Source: Ohtaekwangia koreensis | Lineage (GTDB): Bacteria > Bacteroidota > Bacteroidia > Cytophagales > Cyclobacteriaceae | Assembly: GCF_900167975.1 (NCBI RefSeq) | Contig: NZ_FUZU01000002.1 | Location: 1,247,501-1,311,500, forward strand | Direction: 5' to 3' | Length of the DNA: 64,000 nt | Shown here: positions 19,016 to 28,611 of the stretch, piece after piece | How positions within the stretch are numbered: position 1 is the stretch's first letter | Layout: each line of letters starts with the position of its first letter | The notes under the pieces: model-generated | Told to the model about the DNA's origin: nothing | The model's database searches: none | Seen by the model: the letters and a program-made list of their open reading frames with translations, nothing else | Made by a program: the position numbers and the translations under genes

Positions 19016-19318
19016 ATGTCAAAGAAATATAGAGGAGGCGATGTACAATCTGTTGGGGAGGCTATTCGAAGTCTGCTCAACTCATATCAGCTTACCTCCA
19101 GGTTTGACGAAGCTAATCTCATCGATTCATGGGAGAGAATTGTTGGCAAGCCAATTTCGAAGCGAACAAAGAAGCTCTTTATAAAAAATAAAGTCTTGTT
19201 TGTTGAATTTGACTCTCCAACCATGCGCAAAGATTTTTCTTTATACAAAGCTCAAGTCCTTGAAATGTTCAAAAAAGAATTCGGAGCAGGCGTAATAACA
19301 GAGATTGTTCCCATGTAA
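19016..19318 (+). CDS. DUF721 protein, DciA-like
   Basis: 100 residues. The pattern IDSWERIVGKPISKRTK with KVLFVEFDSPTMRKDF and a final KEFGAGVITEI matches the DUF721 family, whose members include DciA, the ancestral loader of the replicative helicase DnaB. Short single-domain forms like this are usual in Bacteroidota. Location directly after recF suits a DNA-replication role. The functional assignment is from family knowledge, not from anything catalytic in the sequence. Confidence 0.8.
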   Translation: MSKKYRGGDVQSVGEAIRSLLNSYQLTSRFDEANLIDSWERIVGKPISKRTKKLFIKNKVLFVEFDSPTMRKDFSLYKAQVLEMFKKEFGAGVITEIVPM

Positions 19319-19371
19319 AGAGAATAATTGAATCTTTTCTGAGAAGAATTTTCGAAATTCTCGACATAAGT

Positions 19372-19401
19372 TTTGAAAAAGTGGAAAAGCGTATAATTTT
19401 G
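19372..19401 (+). promoter_or_regulatory. Promoter of the tRNA-Tyr/Gly/Thr-tuf operon
   Basis: TTTG at 19372-19375 and TAATTTTG at 19394-19401 with an 18-bp spacer match the Bacteroidota consensus. They lie about 128 bases before tRNA-Tyr, so a leader is transcribed first. No other gene lies between 19319 and 19529. Confidence 0.7.
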
Positions 19402-19529
19402 CACTCCTGTTTTTTGAAGGGCTGATCAAACAGCATAGAAAATAGGTTTTGTTCTAAGAAATATTGATTGACCATTTTCAAATCACATCTCTTCGGAGAT
19501 TTGGTAAAAAGAATGGAAAAATAATTTAA

Positions 19530-19612
19530 GGGGGAATACCAAAGCGGCCAACTGGGACAGACTGTAAATCTGTTGTCTTATGACTTCATAGGTTCGAATC
19601 CTATTTCCCCCA
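19530..19612 (+). tRNA. tRNA-Tyr (GTA)
   Basis: 83-nt class II tRNA. Acceptor stem GGGGGAA/TTCCCCC, anticodon loop CTGTAAA with GTA at 19564-19566, a long variable arm, T-loop GGTTCGAATCC, discriminator A. CCA is not encoded. Confidence 0.97.
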
Positions 19613-19667
19613 CACAATTGCAAATAGATGTTGCCATTCAGGTAGCATCAATACAATTGAATTAAAT

Positions 19668-19740
19668 GCGGGAGTAGCTCAGTTGGTAGAGCGATAGCCT
19701 TCCAAGCTATAGGTCGCGGGTTCGAGCCTCGTCTCCCGCT
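19668..19740 (+). tRNA. tRNA-Gly (TCC)
   Basis: 73 nt. Acceptor GCGGGAG/CTCCCGC, anticodon stem ATAGC/GCTAT, anticodon TCC at 19701-19703, T-arm GGGTTCGAGCC, discriminator T. CCA is not encoded. Confidence 0.97.
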
Positions 19741-19748
19741 CTTGTTGA

Positions 19749-19811
19749 GCCGTTATCCGTTAACCGTTGGTCGTAAAAAGGAAATACGGTTGACAGATAA
19801 CGTATAACGGC
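19749..19811. repeat. Inverted repeat of the GTTATCC family between tRNA genes
   Basis: GCCGTTAT (19749-19756) pairs exactly with ATAACGGC (19804-19811), and the inner AACCGT (19762-19767) pairs with ACGGTT (19786-19791). The arms are built from the same CCGTTATCC/GTTAACC words as the block at 3340-3457; CCGTTGGTCGT here resembles the reverse complement of ACGACTAACGG there. It fills the spacer between tRNA-Gly and tRNA-Thr. Confidence 0.7.
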
Positions 19812-19817
19812 TACTAA

Positions 19818-19889
<72 letters not shown>

Positions 19890-20096
19890 CTCCTTTGGTT
19901 TAGGATTCTCAATAACAAGAAACATAAGAAGTAGCGACTCTTATTTGTTCCGGGATCCATGAAAAGTATAAGCAGACCCTTTTCAAAGGCTTAAAATGTT
20001 CAGGGTGTTAGTTCAATAGGAGATTGGACTTAAGAAATAATTTAAAAACAATTTCAAAACACTTAATAATTTAAACTTTAACTGGGATTTTCAAAT

Positions 20097-21284
20097 ATGG
20101 CTAAAGAAACATTCGACCGTTCGAAACCACACGTAAACATAGGTACTATCGGTCACGTTGACCACGGTAAGACTACGCTTACTGCAGCGATTACTAAAGT
20201 TCTCGCATCTAAAGGACTCGCTTCTATGCGTGACTTCTCTTCAATTGATAACGCTCCTGAAGAAAAAGAAAGAGGTATTACAATCAATACTTCTCACGTA
20301 GAATATGCTACCGAGAAAAGACATTACGCTCACGTAGACTGTCCAGGTCACGCTGACTATGTGAAGAACATGGTTACGGGTGCTGCCCAAATGGACGGAG
20401 CTATCCTCGTGGTAGCTGCTACTGACGGACCTATGCCACAAACTCGCGAACACATCCTTCTTGCTCGTCAGGTAGGTGTACCTGCTCTTGTTGTATTCAT
20501 GAACAAAGTTGACTTGGTTGATGACGCTGAATTGTTAGATCTCGTTGAGATGGAAGTTCGCGAACTTATGTCAGCATATAGCTTCCCTGGCGATACAATG
20601 CCAGTAATCAGAGGATCTGCTCTTGGTGCACTGAACGGTGAACCGAAGTGGGTTGAGAAAGTTGAAGAACTGATGAAGGCTGTAGATGAATACATTCCGA
20701 TTCCAGTTCGTTTGATTGACAAAGATTTCTTGATGCCTGTTGAAGACGTATTCTCGATCACTGGTCGTGGTACTGTTGCTACAGGTCGTATAGAAAGAGG
20801 TGTTGTAAACACAGGTGATGCAGTTGAAATCCTTGGTATGGGTGCTGAAAACCTGAAGTCTACAATTACTGGTGTGGAAATGTTTCGTAAAATTCTTGAC
20901 AGAGGTGAAGCTGGTGATAACGTTGGTCTTCTGCTCCGTGGTATTGAAAAAGAACAGATCCGCAGAGGTATGGTTATCTGCAAGCCTGGTTCAGTAAAAC
21001 CACACGCTAAATTCAAAGCTGAAGTTTACGTGTTGTCTAAAGAAGAAGGTGGTCGTCACACTCCTTTCTTTAACAAATACCGCCCTCAGTTCTACTTCCG
21101 TACTACGGATGTAACTGGAGAAGTAAAACTTCCTGCAGGTGTTGAAATGATTATGCCTGGTGATAACATCTCTATCGAAGTTGAGTTGATCAACAAAATC
21201 GCTATGGAGAAAGGTCTTCGTTTCGCTATCCGTGAAGGTGGCCGTACCGTTGGATCTGGTCAGGTAACTGAAATTTTGGATTAA
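20097..21284 (+). CDS. tuf: Elongation factor Tu
   Basis: 395 residues. GTPase motifs are all present: [10 protein letters not shown] near 19-28, switch I containing [26 protein letters not shown] near 135 and GSALGALNG. The beta-barrel domains follow ([13 protein letters not shown], and [19 protein letters not shown], the aminoacyl-tRNA and kirromycin-contact region). EF-Tu delivers aminoacyl-tRNA to the ribosome. Co-transcribed with three upstream tRNAs and closed by a strong terminator. Confidence 0.99.
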   Translation: MAKETFDRSKPHVNIGTIGHVDHGKTTLTAAITKVLASKGLASMRDFSSIDNAPEEKERGITINTSHVEYATEKRHYAHVDCPGHADYVKNMVTGAAQMDGAILVVAATDGPMPQTREHILLARQVGVPALVVFMNKVDLVDDAELLDLVEMEVRELMSAYSFPGDTMPVIRGSALGALNGEPKWVEKVEELMKAVDEYIPIPVRLIDKDFLMPVEDVFSITGRGTVATGRIERGVVNTGDAVEILGMGAENLKSTITGVEMFRKILDRGEAGDNVGLLLRGIEKEQIRRGMVICKPGSVKPHAKFKAEVYVLSKEEGGRHTPFFNKYRPQFYFRTTDVTGEVKLPAGVEMIMPGDNISIEVELINKIAMEKGLRFAIREGGRTVGSGQVTEILD

Positions 21285-21303
21285 TCATCTGATTTACAAA
21301 TAG

Positions 21304-21342
21304 AAAGCGTTCTTGGATTATTTTTCAAGAACGCTTTTATTT
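21304..21342 (+). terminator. Terminator of tuf
   Basis: AAAGCGTTCTTG (21304-21315) pairs perfectly with CAAGAACGCTTT (21326-21337) around a 10-base loop, followed by TATTTT. Confidence 0.9.
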
Positions 21343-21365
21343 TCTATACTAATCTTCTATTTTTG
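21335..21365 (+). promoter_or_regulatory. Promoter of the tRNA-Trp-secE-nusG-rpl-rpoBC operon
   Basis: TATTTTTG at 21358-21365 fits TAnnTTTG exactly. TTTT at 21335-21338, 19 bp upstream, is a one-mismatch TTTG box that overlaps the tail of the tuf terminator. About 130 bases of leader precede tRNA-Trp and contain no gene. Confidence 0.55.
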
Positions 21366-21493
21366 CAGTCCCTTTTTGGGCTGAGTGTATTTAAATACAT
21401 CTCAGGGGATTGGACGGTTCCCGCTAAGCAGAAAGGGAAAGAGGGAACAGTTCATTTTGGAAAGAATTTCCAGTCAGGGCTGATTAATAGTAA

Positions 21494-21566
21494 ACGGGTG
21501 TAGCTCAATTGGTAGAGTAGCGGTCTCCAAAACCGTTGGCTGGGAGTTCGAGTCTCTCCACCCGTG
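21494..21566 (+). tRNA. tRNA-Trp (CCA)
   Basis: 73 nt. Acceptor ACGGGTG/CACCCGT, anticodon loop CTCCAAA with CCA at 21527-21529, T-arm GGAGTTCGAGTCTC, discriminator G. It heads the secE-nusG-ribosomal protein operon. Confidence 0.97.
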
Positions 21567-21607
21567 CTTAATAATAGAAGCGTAAGCTTCGACAAAAAAC
21601 TGAATCA

Positions 21608-21799
21608 ATGGAGAAGGTAAAAACCTATTTGGCAGAATCCTGGGATGAGATCAAGAACAAGGTGACTTGGTCTAAATACAGTGAATTGCAGGGTAGTGCA
21701 ATCTTGGTGTTGGTGGCTTCAACCATCTTCGCTTTAGTGATTGGCGCAATCGACTGGGTTTTCAAAACCGGTCTTCAATGGTTTTATAGAGAATTTTAA
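21608..21799 (+). CDS. secE: Preprotein translocase subunit SecE
   Basis: 63 residues, the short single-helix form. Amphipathic start EKVKTYLAESWDEIKNKVTW carries the SecE motif (K-V-x-W-P/S), followed by one transmembrane helix (ILVLVASTIFALVIGAIDWVF). It clamps SecY in the SecYEG channel. Position between tRNA-Trp and nusG is standard. Confidence 0.95.
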   Translation: MEKVKTYLAESWDEIKNKVTWSKYSELQGSAILVLVASTIFALVIGAIDWVFKTGLQWFYREF

Positions 21800-21810
21800 T
21801 TTAGAAGGTG

Positions 21811-22368
21811 ATGCCCGAGCTGAAATGGTATGTACTCAGGGTCGTCAGTGGCCAGGAAAAGAAAGTAAAGTCTTACTTGGAAACTGAGATCGAGCGCTCT
21901 AAACTGGCGGATTTCATCCCTCAGGTGTTAATTCCTTCAGAAAAAGTATACGAAATGAGAGGCGGTAAGAAGCGTGTTCGTGAGCGCAACTTCTTTCCGG
22001 GTTACATTCTCCTTTCTGCAGATCTCTCGAACGGAGAAGCTTATCATGCCGTGAATAGTATTCCAGGTGTGATCGGTTTTCTCGGAAACAACGGAACCGG
22101 GGCTTCCAAGGATCCAGTACCTCTTCGTCAATCAGAGGTTAACAGGATTCTCGGTAAAGTTGATGAGATTGACGAACTAGAAGAAAAACTAGAAACACCA
22201 TTCATTAAAGGTGAATCAGTGAAAGTAATGGATGGTCCATTCAGCGGATTTACCGGAAGTGTTGAGGAAATTTTTGAAGACAAAAAGAAACTCAATGTAA
22301 TGGTGAAAATTTTCGGCCGGAATACTCCGGTTGAATTAAGTTATATGCAGGTAGAAAAGCTAGAATAA
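21811..22368 (+). CDS. nusG: Transcription termination/antitermination protein NusG
   Basis: 185 residues. N-terminal NGN domain with [20 protein letters not shown] and [11 protein letters not shown]-terminal KOW domain with [22 protein letters not shown]. It binds RNA polymerase beta-prime and links it to Rho or to ribosomal S10. A GTG at 21808 immediately before the ATG is an equally possible start. It follows secE by about 10 bases in the same operon. Confidence 0.97.
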   Translation: MPELKWYVLRVVSGQEKKVKSYLETEIERSKLADFIPQVLIPSEKVYEMRGGKKRVRERNFFPGYILLSADLSNGEAYHAVNSIPGVIGFLGNNGTGASKDPVPLRQSEVNRILGKVDEIDELEEKLETPFIKGESVKVMDGPFSGFTGSVEEIFEDKKKLNVMVKIFGRNTPVELSYMQVEKLE

Positions 22369-22375
22369 AGATAAC

Positions 22376-22819
22376 ATGGCAAAAGAAATAATTGGTTATC
22401 TGAAATTACAGGTAAAAGGTGGGGCAGCAAACCCAGCACCTCCGATCGGTCCTGCATTGGGTTCAAAAGGTCTAAACATCATGGACTTTTGTAAGCAATT
22501 CAATGCACGTACGCAAGACAAGCCCGGTCAGGTGTTGCCCGTTTTGATCAGCATTTACAACGACAAGTCGTTTGATTTTGTAATCAAAACTCCTCCCGCT
22601 GCAATCCTGATTTTGGATGCCGCTAAGAAACAGAAAGGCTCAGCAGAACCGAATCGTACAAAGGTAGGTTCTATCACTTGGGATCAAGTGAAAACTATCG
22701 CAGAAACCAAAATGCCAGACCTCAATGCATTCAAAGTTGAATCAGCAATGAAAATGGTGGCAGGTACTGCAAGAAGCTTAGGTATTACTATATCAGGAAC
22801 CCCTCCTTGGGATAAATAA
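22376..22819 (+). CDS. rplK: 50S ribosomal protein L11
   Basis: 147 residues. [20 protein letters not shown] at the N-terminus and the C-terminal rRNA-binding domain ending in [15 protein letters not shown] are family signatures. It forms the GTPase-associated stalk base with 23S rRNA and contacts elongation factors. It lies 7 bases after nusG and 8 before rplA. Confidence 0.99.
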   Translation: MAKEIIGYLKLQVKGGAANPAPPIGPALGSKGLNIMDFCKQFNARTQDKPGQVLPVLISIYNDKSFDFVIKTPPAAILILDAAKKQKGSAEPNRTKVGSITWDQVKTIAETKMPDLNAFKVESAMKMVAGTARSLGITISGTPPWDK

Positions 22820-22827
22820 TTAAAGCG

Positions 22828-23526
22828 ATGGCGAAAATTTCTAAAAACAGAAAAGCAGTCCTTGCGAAATACAACCCTGAGAAGGAGTATTCACTGGAAG
22901 ATGCTGCAAAAGTTTTAAAGGATATCACCTTTACAAAATTTGATTCATCTGTTGATCTTGATATCCGCTTAGGAGTTGATCCTAAGAAATCAGATCAAAT
23001 GGTGCGTGGTGTAGTAGCACTCCCACACGGTATTGGTAAAATGGTTCGCGTGCTTGTTCTTTGTACACCTGATAAAGTTCAGGATGCAAAAGACTCAGGT
23101 GCTGACCACGTAGGTCTGGATGATTATATCCAGAAAATTGAAGGTGGATGGACAGACATCGATGTTATCATCTGTACACCTACTGTAATGGCAAAGGTTG
23201 GTAAACTTGGTAAAGTACTTGGTCCAAGAGGCCTTATGCCAAATCCTAAATCAGGAACTGTTACGCTTGAAGTTGGTAAAGCCGTGAAAGAAGTAAAAGC
23301 CGGTAAAATCGACTTCAAAATTGATAAACAAGGTATCATTCACGTTGGCATTGGAAGAGCTTCCTTCTCGGCTGAAAAGATCCGGGACAATGCTATCGAA
23401 ATGATAAATGTTGTTGCTAAGCTGAAACCGGCATCTGCGAAAGGTGATTATTTCAAAAGCATCACTATTTCAACAACCATGAGTCCGGGGATAGCAGTTG
23501 ACAAAAACTCGATTGCTGGCATTTAA
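22828..23526 (+). CDS. rplA: 50S ribosomal protein L1
   Basis: 232 residues. Signatures include [36 protein letters not shown] and [15 protein letters not shown]. It builds the mobile L1 stalk that helps eject deacylated tRNA and, in other bacteria, represses its own operon by binding the rplK leader. Confidence 0.99.
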   Translation: MAKISKNRKAVLAKYNPEKEYSLEDAAKVLKDITFTKFDSSVDLDIRLGVDPKKSDQMVRGVVALPHGIGKMVRVLVLCTPDKVQDAKDSGADHVGLDDYIQKIEGGWTDIDVIICTPTVMAKVGKLGKVLGPRGLMPNPKSGTVTLEVGKAVKEVKAGKIDFKIDKQGIIHVGIGRASFSAEKIRDNAIEMINVVAKLKPASAKGDYFKSITISTTMSPGIAVDKNSIAGI

Positions 23527-23537
23527 GAATTAAAGAC

Positions 23538-24071
23538 ATGACCAGAGAAGAAAAAGCACAAATTATTGAAGAGCTTTCAGAGAAGTTTGCCAACAACGCC
23601 CACTTCTATATTACTGATGCAGGTGGTTTTACCGTAGCTCAGATTAATAGTTTCAGAAGAATGTGTTTCAAAAGCGGTATCGAGTATAAGGTATATAAAA
23701 ATACATTGATTCGTAAAGCACTTGAAAGACAAGAGGGTAATGACTACTCTCCTTTGTTTACAGCATTAGAAGGTTTCTCAGGAGTATTATTCTCCAAAGA
23801 AGCTGGTAATCTTCCCGCAAAGGTGATTAGAGAGTTTCGTACGAAACTGGATGGCAAACCTGTATTGAAAGCAGCTTCCATCAACTCAGATCTGTTTATC
23901 GGAGATGAGAATCTTATTATGCTGAGCGAGCTTAAATCTAAGAACGAGCTCATCGGCGATGTTATTGCAATGCTTCAGGCTCCTGCCCAGAATCTTATCT
24001 CAGCTCTTCAGAGCGGAAAGAATACAGTGGCTGGCTTGGTAAAAGCACTGGAAGAACGTGGATCAAAATAA
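23538..24071 (+). CDS. rplJ: 50S ribosomal protein L10
   Basis: 177 residues. MTREEKAQIIEELSEKF and FRRMCFKSGIEYKVYKNTL match the rRNA-binding N-terminal domain. The C-terminal helix (LISALQSGKNTVAGLVKALEE) carries the L12-dimer binding sites. It forms the stalk together with the gene downstream. Confidence 0.98.
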   Translation: MTREEKAQIIEELSEKFANNAHFYITDAGGFTVAQINSFRRMCFKSGIEYKVYKNTLIRKALERQEGNDYSPLFTALEGFSGVLFSKEAGNLPAKVIREFRTKLDGKPVLKAASINSDLFIGDENLIMLSELKSKNELIGDVIAMLQAPAQNLISALQSGKNTVAGLVKALEERGSK

Positions 24072-24104
24072 ATTACTAACAAGACTTAATTAAATTTTAC
24101 GAAA

Positions 24105-24482
24105 ATGGCTGATATTAAAGCACTCGGAGATCAACTTGTTGAACTCACTGTTAAAGAAGTTACTGAATTGGCTTCTTACTTGAAAGAAACTTATGGCATT
24201 GAGCCTGCTGCTGCTGCTGTAGTAGCTGGTCCTGCTGCTGGCGCTGGCGCTGGTGCTGCTGCCGCTGAAAAAACTAACTTCGATGTAGTGTTGAAAGCTC
24301 CTGGAGCAAACAAGCTTCAGATCGTGAAACTGGTGAAAGATCTTACTGGCCTTGGCTTGAAAGAAGCTAAAGACGTAGTAGACGGTGCACCTAAAACTAT
24401 CAAAGAAGGTTTACCTAAAGACGAAGCAGAAAGCCTGAAGAAGCAACTTGTTGAGGCTGGTGCCGAAGTTGAATTGAAGTAA
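24105..24482 (+). CDS. rplL: 50S ribosomal protein L7/L12
   Basis: 125 residues. N-terminal dimerisation domain ([20 protein letters not shown]), an alanine/glycine-rich hinge (residues about 35-53), and the C-terminal factor-binding domain with [20 protein letters not shown] and [12 protein letters not shown]. Multiple copies bind L10 and recruit translation GTPases. Confidence 0.99.
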   Translation: MADIKALGDQLVELTVKEVTELASYLKETYGIEPAAAAVVAGPAAGAGAGAAAAEKTNFDVVLKAPGANKLQIVKLVKDLTGLGLKEAKDVVDGAPKTIKEGLPKDEAESLKKQLVEAGAEVELK

Positions 24483-24490
24483 TCTTCATC

Positions 24491-24570
24491 CAGACGAAGA
24501 GTACCGTCTGAAAGCTTCGGTTAGACCCTGTGTCTATTCTGTTCTGAAAAGAATGGGAGAGACAGGGTCT
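24491..24570 (+). promoter_or_regulatory. Two hairpins in the rplL-rpoB spacer
   Basis: CAGACG/CGTCTG (24491-24496 with 24505-24510) and a longer AGACCCTGT/ACAGGGTCT pair (24523-24531 with 24562-24570) fold in the 162-base spacer. Neither is followed by a T run. In E. coli the same spacer holds an attenuator and an RNase III site that lower rpoBC expression relative to the ribosomal genes; a like role here is inference. Confidence 0.55.
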
Positions 24571-24644
24571 ATTCCCATTTGTACTCAAACTTGTATTTCC
24601 TATTGTTCTCCCGTCCAGGACAAAGAACTTAAACGTTAAACACC

Positions 24645-27600
24645 TTGGCAAAGAAGACTATTAACGGTAGAATCGACTTCTCAGGAATTGAGAAGATCCT
24701 CGAATACCCTGATTTTCTGGACCTTCAACTCCAGTCTTTCAAAGATTTCTTACAGATTGAAACTCCGGCCGAAAAAAGACAAAATGAAGGCTTGTATAAG
24801 GTTTTTGCAGAGAACTTCCCGATTAGTGATTCCCGCGAAAACTTTGTTTTAGAGTTTGTAGATTATACAATCGATCCTCCGAAGTACTCAGTAGATGAGT
24901 GCATCGACCGTGGATTGACTTTCTCCGTGCCATTGAAGGCGAAGCTTCGCCTTACGTGCAACGATGAGGATAACGAAGATTTTGAAACTATTGAACAAGA
25001 AGTATTCCTCGGTAATATTCCTTATATGACCGAAAAGGGATCTTTCGTAATCAATGGTGCCGAGCGTGTTATCGTATCTCAGTTACACCGCTCTCCTGGT
25101 GTATTCTTTGCGATGAGCAAACACACGAATGGCACAAAACTTTATTCAGCGCGGATCATTCCCTTCAAAGGATCCTGGATTGAATTCGCGACCGATGTAA
25201 ACGCTGTGATGTATGCATACATCGACCGTAAAAAGAAATTCCCTGTAACCACCTTGTTGCGTGCAATTGGGTACGGTTCAGATAAAGATATACTTGACCT
25301 GTTCGGCTTATCAGAAGAGGTTGAAGCAAACAAAAATACGCTTAAGAAAACAGTAGGTCGCAAACTCGCAGCACGGGTGCTGAAGACATGGACTGAAGAC
25401 TTCGTGGACGAAGATACTGGTGAAGTGGTGTCCATCGATCGTAACGAAGTGTTATTGGAGCGTGATCACACGATCGCAGCAGAAGACGTTGATGTTATCG
25501 TAGAATCTGGTGTGAAGTCAATTATACTTCATAGAGATGATATTAACATCGCTGATTACAATATTATATTCAATACACTGGCGAAAGATACTTCCAACTC
25601 TGAAAAAGAGGCGGTTGAGTACATATATCGTCAGTTGAGAAACACTGAAGCTCCGGATGAACAAACAGCTCGCGATATAATCAACAGCTTGTTCTTCTCT
25701 GAGAAGCGCTATGATCTTGGTGAAGTAGGCCGTTATAGAATCAATAAGAAATTAGGTCTTGATATCAGTTCAGATCAACGTGTATTGACGAAAGAAGATA
25801 TTATTCTGATCGTGAAGTACCTTATCGGTCTGATCAACTCTAAAGCAGTTGTCGATGATATAGATCACTTGAGTAACAGACGTGTAAGAACAGTAGGCGA
25901 GCAGTTATATTCTCAATTTGGTGTAGGTCTTGCCCGTATGGCGAGAACCATCAAGGAAAGAATGAACGTTCGCGATAATGAAGATTTCAAACCGGTTGAT
26001 CTGATCAATGCGCGTACGTTGTCTTCTGTTATCAACTCTTTCTTTGGTACGAACCAGCTGTCTCAATTCATGGATCAAACCAATCCGCTTGCAGAGATTA
26101 CGCACAAACGCAGAATGTCGGCACTCGGTCCTGGTGGTCTTTCCCGTGAACGTGCAGGTTTCGAGGTTCGTGACGTACACTATACGCACTACGGACGTCT
26201 CTGTACAATTGAAACTCCGGAAGGTCCAAACATTGGTTTGATTTCGTCTCTCTGTGTTCACGCTAAAGTGAACAAGATGGGCTTCATTGAAACACCATAT
26301 CGTAAAGTTGAAAACGGTAAGGTAAAAGTAAAAGAGCCTGTGATCTTCCTGACCGCTGAAGAAGAAGATACAAATTACATTGCACAAGCTAAGGTTCCGA
26401 TCAAACCGACCGGAGAGTTCGTGGATGAAAAAATAAAGGCGCGTTTCGAAGGTGACTTCCCGGTAATCGAGCCGAAGGATCTTAAGTATATGGATATTGC
26501 TCCGAATCAAATTGTTTCGGTAGCAGCTTCTATGATTCCTTTCCTTGAGCACGATGATGCGAACCGTGCATTGATGGGATCGAACATGCAACGTCAGGCT
26601 GTGCCTCTTTTAAGACCAGAAGCTCCTATTGTTGGAACAGGTCTTGAAGGTCGTGTAGCATTAGACTCACGTGCACTTATCCTTGCAGAAGGAAATGGTG
26701 TTGTGGATTTTGTTGACGCCAAGAAAATTATTATCAAGTACGAAGTTTCTGAAGAACAGCAGTTGGTAAGTTTTGATGATGAATTCAGAACTTATAACCT
26801 GATCAAGTTCAGAAGAACTAACCAGGATACTTGTATCAACCTGACACCTCTTGTTCGCAAAGGTGAAAAGGTAGTTAAGGGACAACCACTTTGTCAGGGA
26901 TATGCTACTCAAAATGGAGAGCTCGCTCTGGGACGTAACTTACTCGTGGCTTACATGCCATGGCAAGGTTATAACTTCGAGGATGCGATTGTAATCTCTG
27001 AGAGAGTTGTTCAGAACGATGTATATACATCGATTCACATTGAAGAATTTGAGCTTGAAGTTCGTGATACAAAACGTGGTGAAGAAGAACTTACTTCTGA
27101 GATACCGAACGTTAGCGAAGAAGCGGTAAAACATCTCGATGAAAATGGTATCATCCGTGTTGGTGCTGAGGTTCGTGAAGGTGATATTCTGATTGGTAAG
27201 ATCACTCCGAAAGGAGAAACAGATCCTACTCCTGAAGAAAAACTTCTCCGCGCAATCTTCGGTGATAAAGCTGGTGATGTGAAGGATGCTTCTATGAAGG
27301 CACCTCCATCATTGAAAGGTGTTGTGATTGACACGAAGCTTTTCTCAAGACCGAAACGCGACAAAGATGTTCGTTCAAAATCTAAGAAGGAGCTCGATGC
27401 ACTGAAGAGCAAGTATAGCAAGCAACTAAGTGATCTTCGTGAAGAGATGATCAAGAAGTTGACACAATTACTGAATGGAAAAACCAGCAATGGTGTGAAG
27501 CATAAATTCGGTGATGAATTAGTGAGCAAAGGTGTTAAGTTCTCAGCAAAGGTGATTGAGAATAACCTGTTCCCTGATAAAAACATTTACCGCGATGAAA

Positions 27601-28517
27601 GCAATTACAACGTTCCTGAAGAAGTCAACTTGATTTCTGATGTAAGTCTTGAAAACTGGACGCCTGAAGAGCATACGAATGAGCTCATCGGTCAGATGGT
27701 GAAGAATTACATTGTGAAACGTAACACTTACGCAGGTGAATTCAAGCGTGAACGGTTTACATTGGAAGTTGGAGATGAATTGCCAACCGGTATAGTACAG
27801 CTTGCTAAAGTTTACATTGCGAAAAAACGTAAATTGAAAGTAGGAGATAAAATGGCAGGTCGTCACGGAAATAAGGGTGTCGTAGCCCGTATTGTTCGTG
27901 AAGAGGATATGCCATTCCTGGAAGATGGAACACCAGTAGACATTTGTTTGAATCCGCTTGGTGTACCGTCACGTATGAACCTTGGACAGATCTATGAAAC
28001 CGTGTTGGCTTGGGCTGGATTGAAACTCGGCCGTAAGTACGCTACTCCAATTTTCGATGGAGCATCATTAGATGAAGTGCAAGCAGAGCTGGACGAAGCG
28101 GGTCTTCCTCTTTTCGGAAGAACGTACCTGTACGATGGTTTGACCGGAGACAAATTCGATCAGCCAGTAACGGTAGGTGTCGCGTATATGCTGAAACTTG
28201 GTCACTTGGTTGATGATAAGATGCACGCACGTTCTATCGGGCCATACTCTCTTATCACACAACAACCGCTGGGTGGTAAAGCACAGTTCGGTGGTCAGCG
28301 TTTTGGGGAGATGGAGGTATGGGCGATCGAGGCATTCGGTGCTTCGAACATCCTGCAAGAAATTCTTACCATCAAGTCTGACGATGTGATCGGTCGTGCG
28401 AAAGCCTACGAAGCGATTGTTAAGGGTGAAAACATGCGCAAGCCCAATATTCCTGAATCATTCAATGTACTTGTACATGAACTCAGAGGCTTGGCTCTTG
28501 AAATCACCATGGATTAA
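24645..28517 (+). CDS. rpoB: DNA-directed RNA polymerase subunit beta (TTG start)
   Basis: 1290 residues. The start is TTG at 24645 ([12 protein letters not shown]), which lines up with other Bacteroidota beta subunits; no in-frame ATG near it does. The rifampicin region around residues 465-500 reads [19 protein letters not shown] then SALGPGGL, with the key Asp, His and Ser present, so no classical resistance change is seen. Other core segments are [22 protein letters not shown] and [17 protein letters not shown]. It forms the catalytic pincer with beta-prime. Fourth position after rplJ/rplL is typical. Confidence 0.98.
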   Translation: MAKKTINGRIDFSGIEKILEYPDFLDLQLQSFKDFLQIETPAEKRQNEGLYKVFAENFPISDSRENFVLEFVDYTIDPPKYSVDECIDRGLTFSVPLKAKLRLTCNDEDNEDFETIEQEVFLGNIPYMTEKGSFVINGAERVIVSQLHRSPGVFFAMSKHTNGTKLYSARIIPFKGSWIEFATDVNAVMYAYIDRKKKFPVTTLLRAIGYGSDKDILDLFGLSEEVEANKNTLKKTVGRKLAARVLKTWTEDFVDEDTGEVVSIDRNEVLLERDHTIAAEDVDVIVESGVKSIILHRDDINIADYNIIFNTLAKDTSNSEKEAVEYIYRQLRNTEAPDEQTARDIINSLFFSEKRYDLGEVGRYRINKKLGLDISSDQRVLTKEDIILIVKYLIGLINSKAVVDDIDHLSNRRVRTVGEQLYSQFGVGLARMARTIKERMNVRDNEDFKPVDLINARTLSSVINSFFGTNQLSQFMDQTNPLAEITHKRRMSALGPGGLSRERAGFEVRDVHYTHYGRLCTIETPEGPNIGLISSLCVHAKVNKMGFIETPYRKVENGKVKVKEPVIFLTAEEEDTNYIAQAKVPIKPTGEFVDEKIKARFEGDFPVIEPKDLKYMDIAPNQIVSVAASMIPFLEHDDANRALMGSNMQRQAVPLLRPEAPIVGTGLEGRVALDSRALILAEGNGVVDFVDAKKIIIKYEVSEEQQLVSFDDEFRTYNLIKFRRTNQDTCINLTPLVRKGEKVVKGQPLCQGYATQNGELALGRNLLVAYMPWQGYNFEDAIVISERVVQNDVYTSIHIEEFELEVRDTKRGEEELTSEIPNVSEEAVKHLDENGIIRVGAEVREGDILIGKITPKGETDPTPEEKLLRAIFGDKAGDVKDASMKAPPSLKGVVIDTKLFSRPKRDKDVRSKSKKELDALKSKYSKQLSDLREEMIKKLTQLLNGKTSNGVKHKFGDELVSKGVKFSAKVIENNLFPDKNIYRDESNYNVPEEVNLISDVSLENWTPEEHTNELIGQMVKNYIVKRNTYAGEFKRERFTLEVGDELPTGIVQLAKVYIAKKRKLKVGDKMAGRHGNKGVVARIVREEDMPFLEDGTPVDICLNPLGVPSRMNLGQIYETVLAWAGLKLGRKYATPIFDGASLDEVQAELDEAGLPLFGRTYLYDGLTGDKFDQPVTVGVAYMLKLGHLVDDKMHARSIGPYSLITQQPLGGKAQFGGQRFGEMEVWAIEAFGASNILQEILTIKSDDVIGRAKAYEAIVKGENMRKPNIPESFNVLVHELRGLALEITMD

Positions 28518-28522
28518 TAAAG

Positions 28523-28569
28523 TCGGGTCCTGAAGTTTTAAGCAAAATGCTTCAAAACTTCAGGATACC
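28523..28569 (+). promoter_or_regulatory. Long hairpin between rpoB and rpoC
   Basis: CCTGAAGTTTT (28529-28539) pairs perfectly with AAAACTTCAGG (28554-28564). The inner AAGCA/TGCTT and outer GTC/GAC extend the stem. No T run follows, so it is more likely an RNA-processing or stability element than a terminator. Confidence 0.6.
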
Positions 28570-28611
28570 GGACTTGTACACTTTATAAGTACTTAACTGA
28601 AAACTTACACT

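Noticed and set aside
20468-21016. A 182-codon minus-strand frame inside tuf
   Set aside because: Antisense shadow with low-complexity Ser/Thr/Arg content.
25995-26160. Rifampicin-resistance change in rpoB
   Set aside because: The key Asp, His and Ser residues of the cluster are present; the Met before SALGPGG differs from the usual Leu but is not a classical resistance position.
25905-26591. A 228-codon open frame on the minus strand inside rpoB
   Set aside because: It is antisense to a strongly conserved gene, its translation is rich in Arg, His and Cys with no family pattern, and no promoter is seen.
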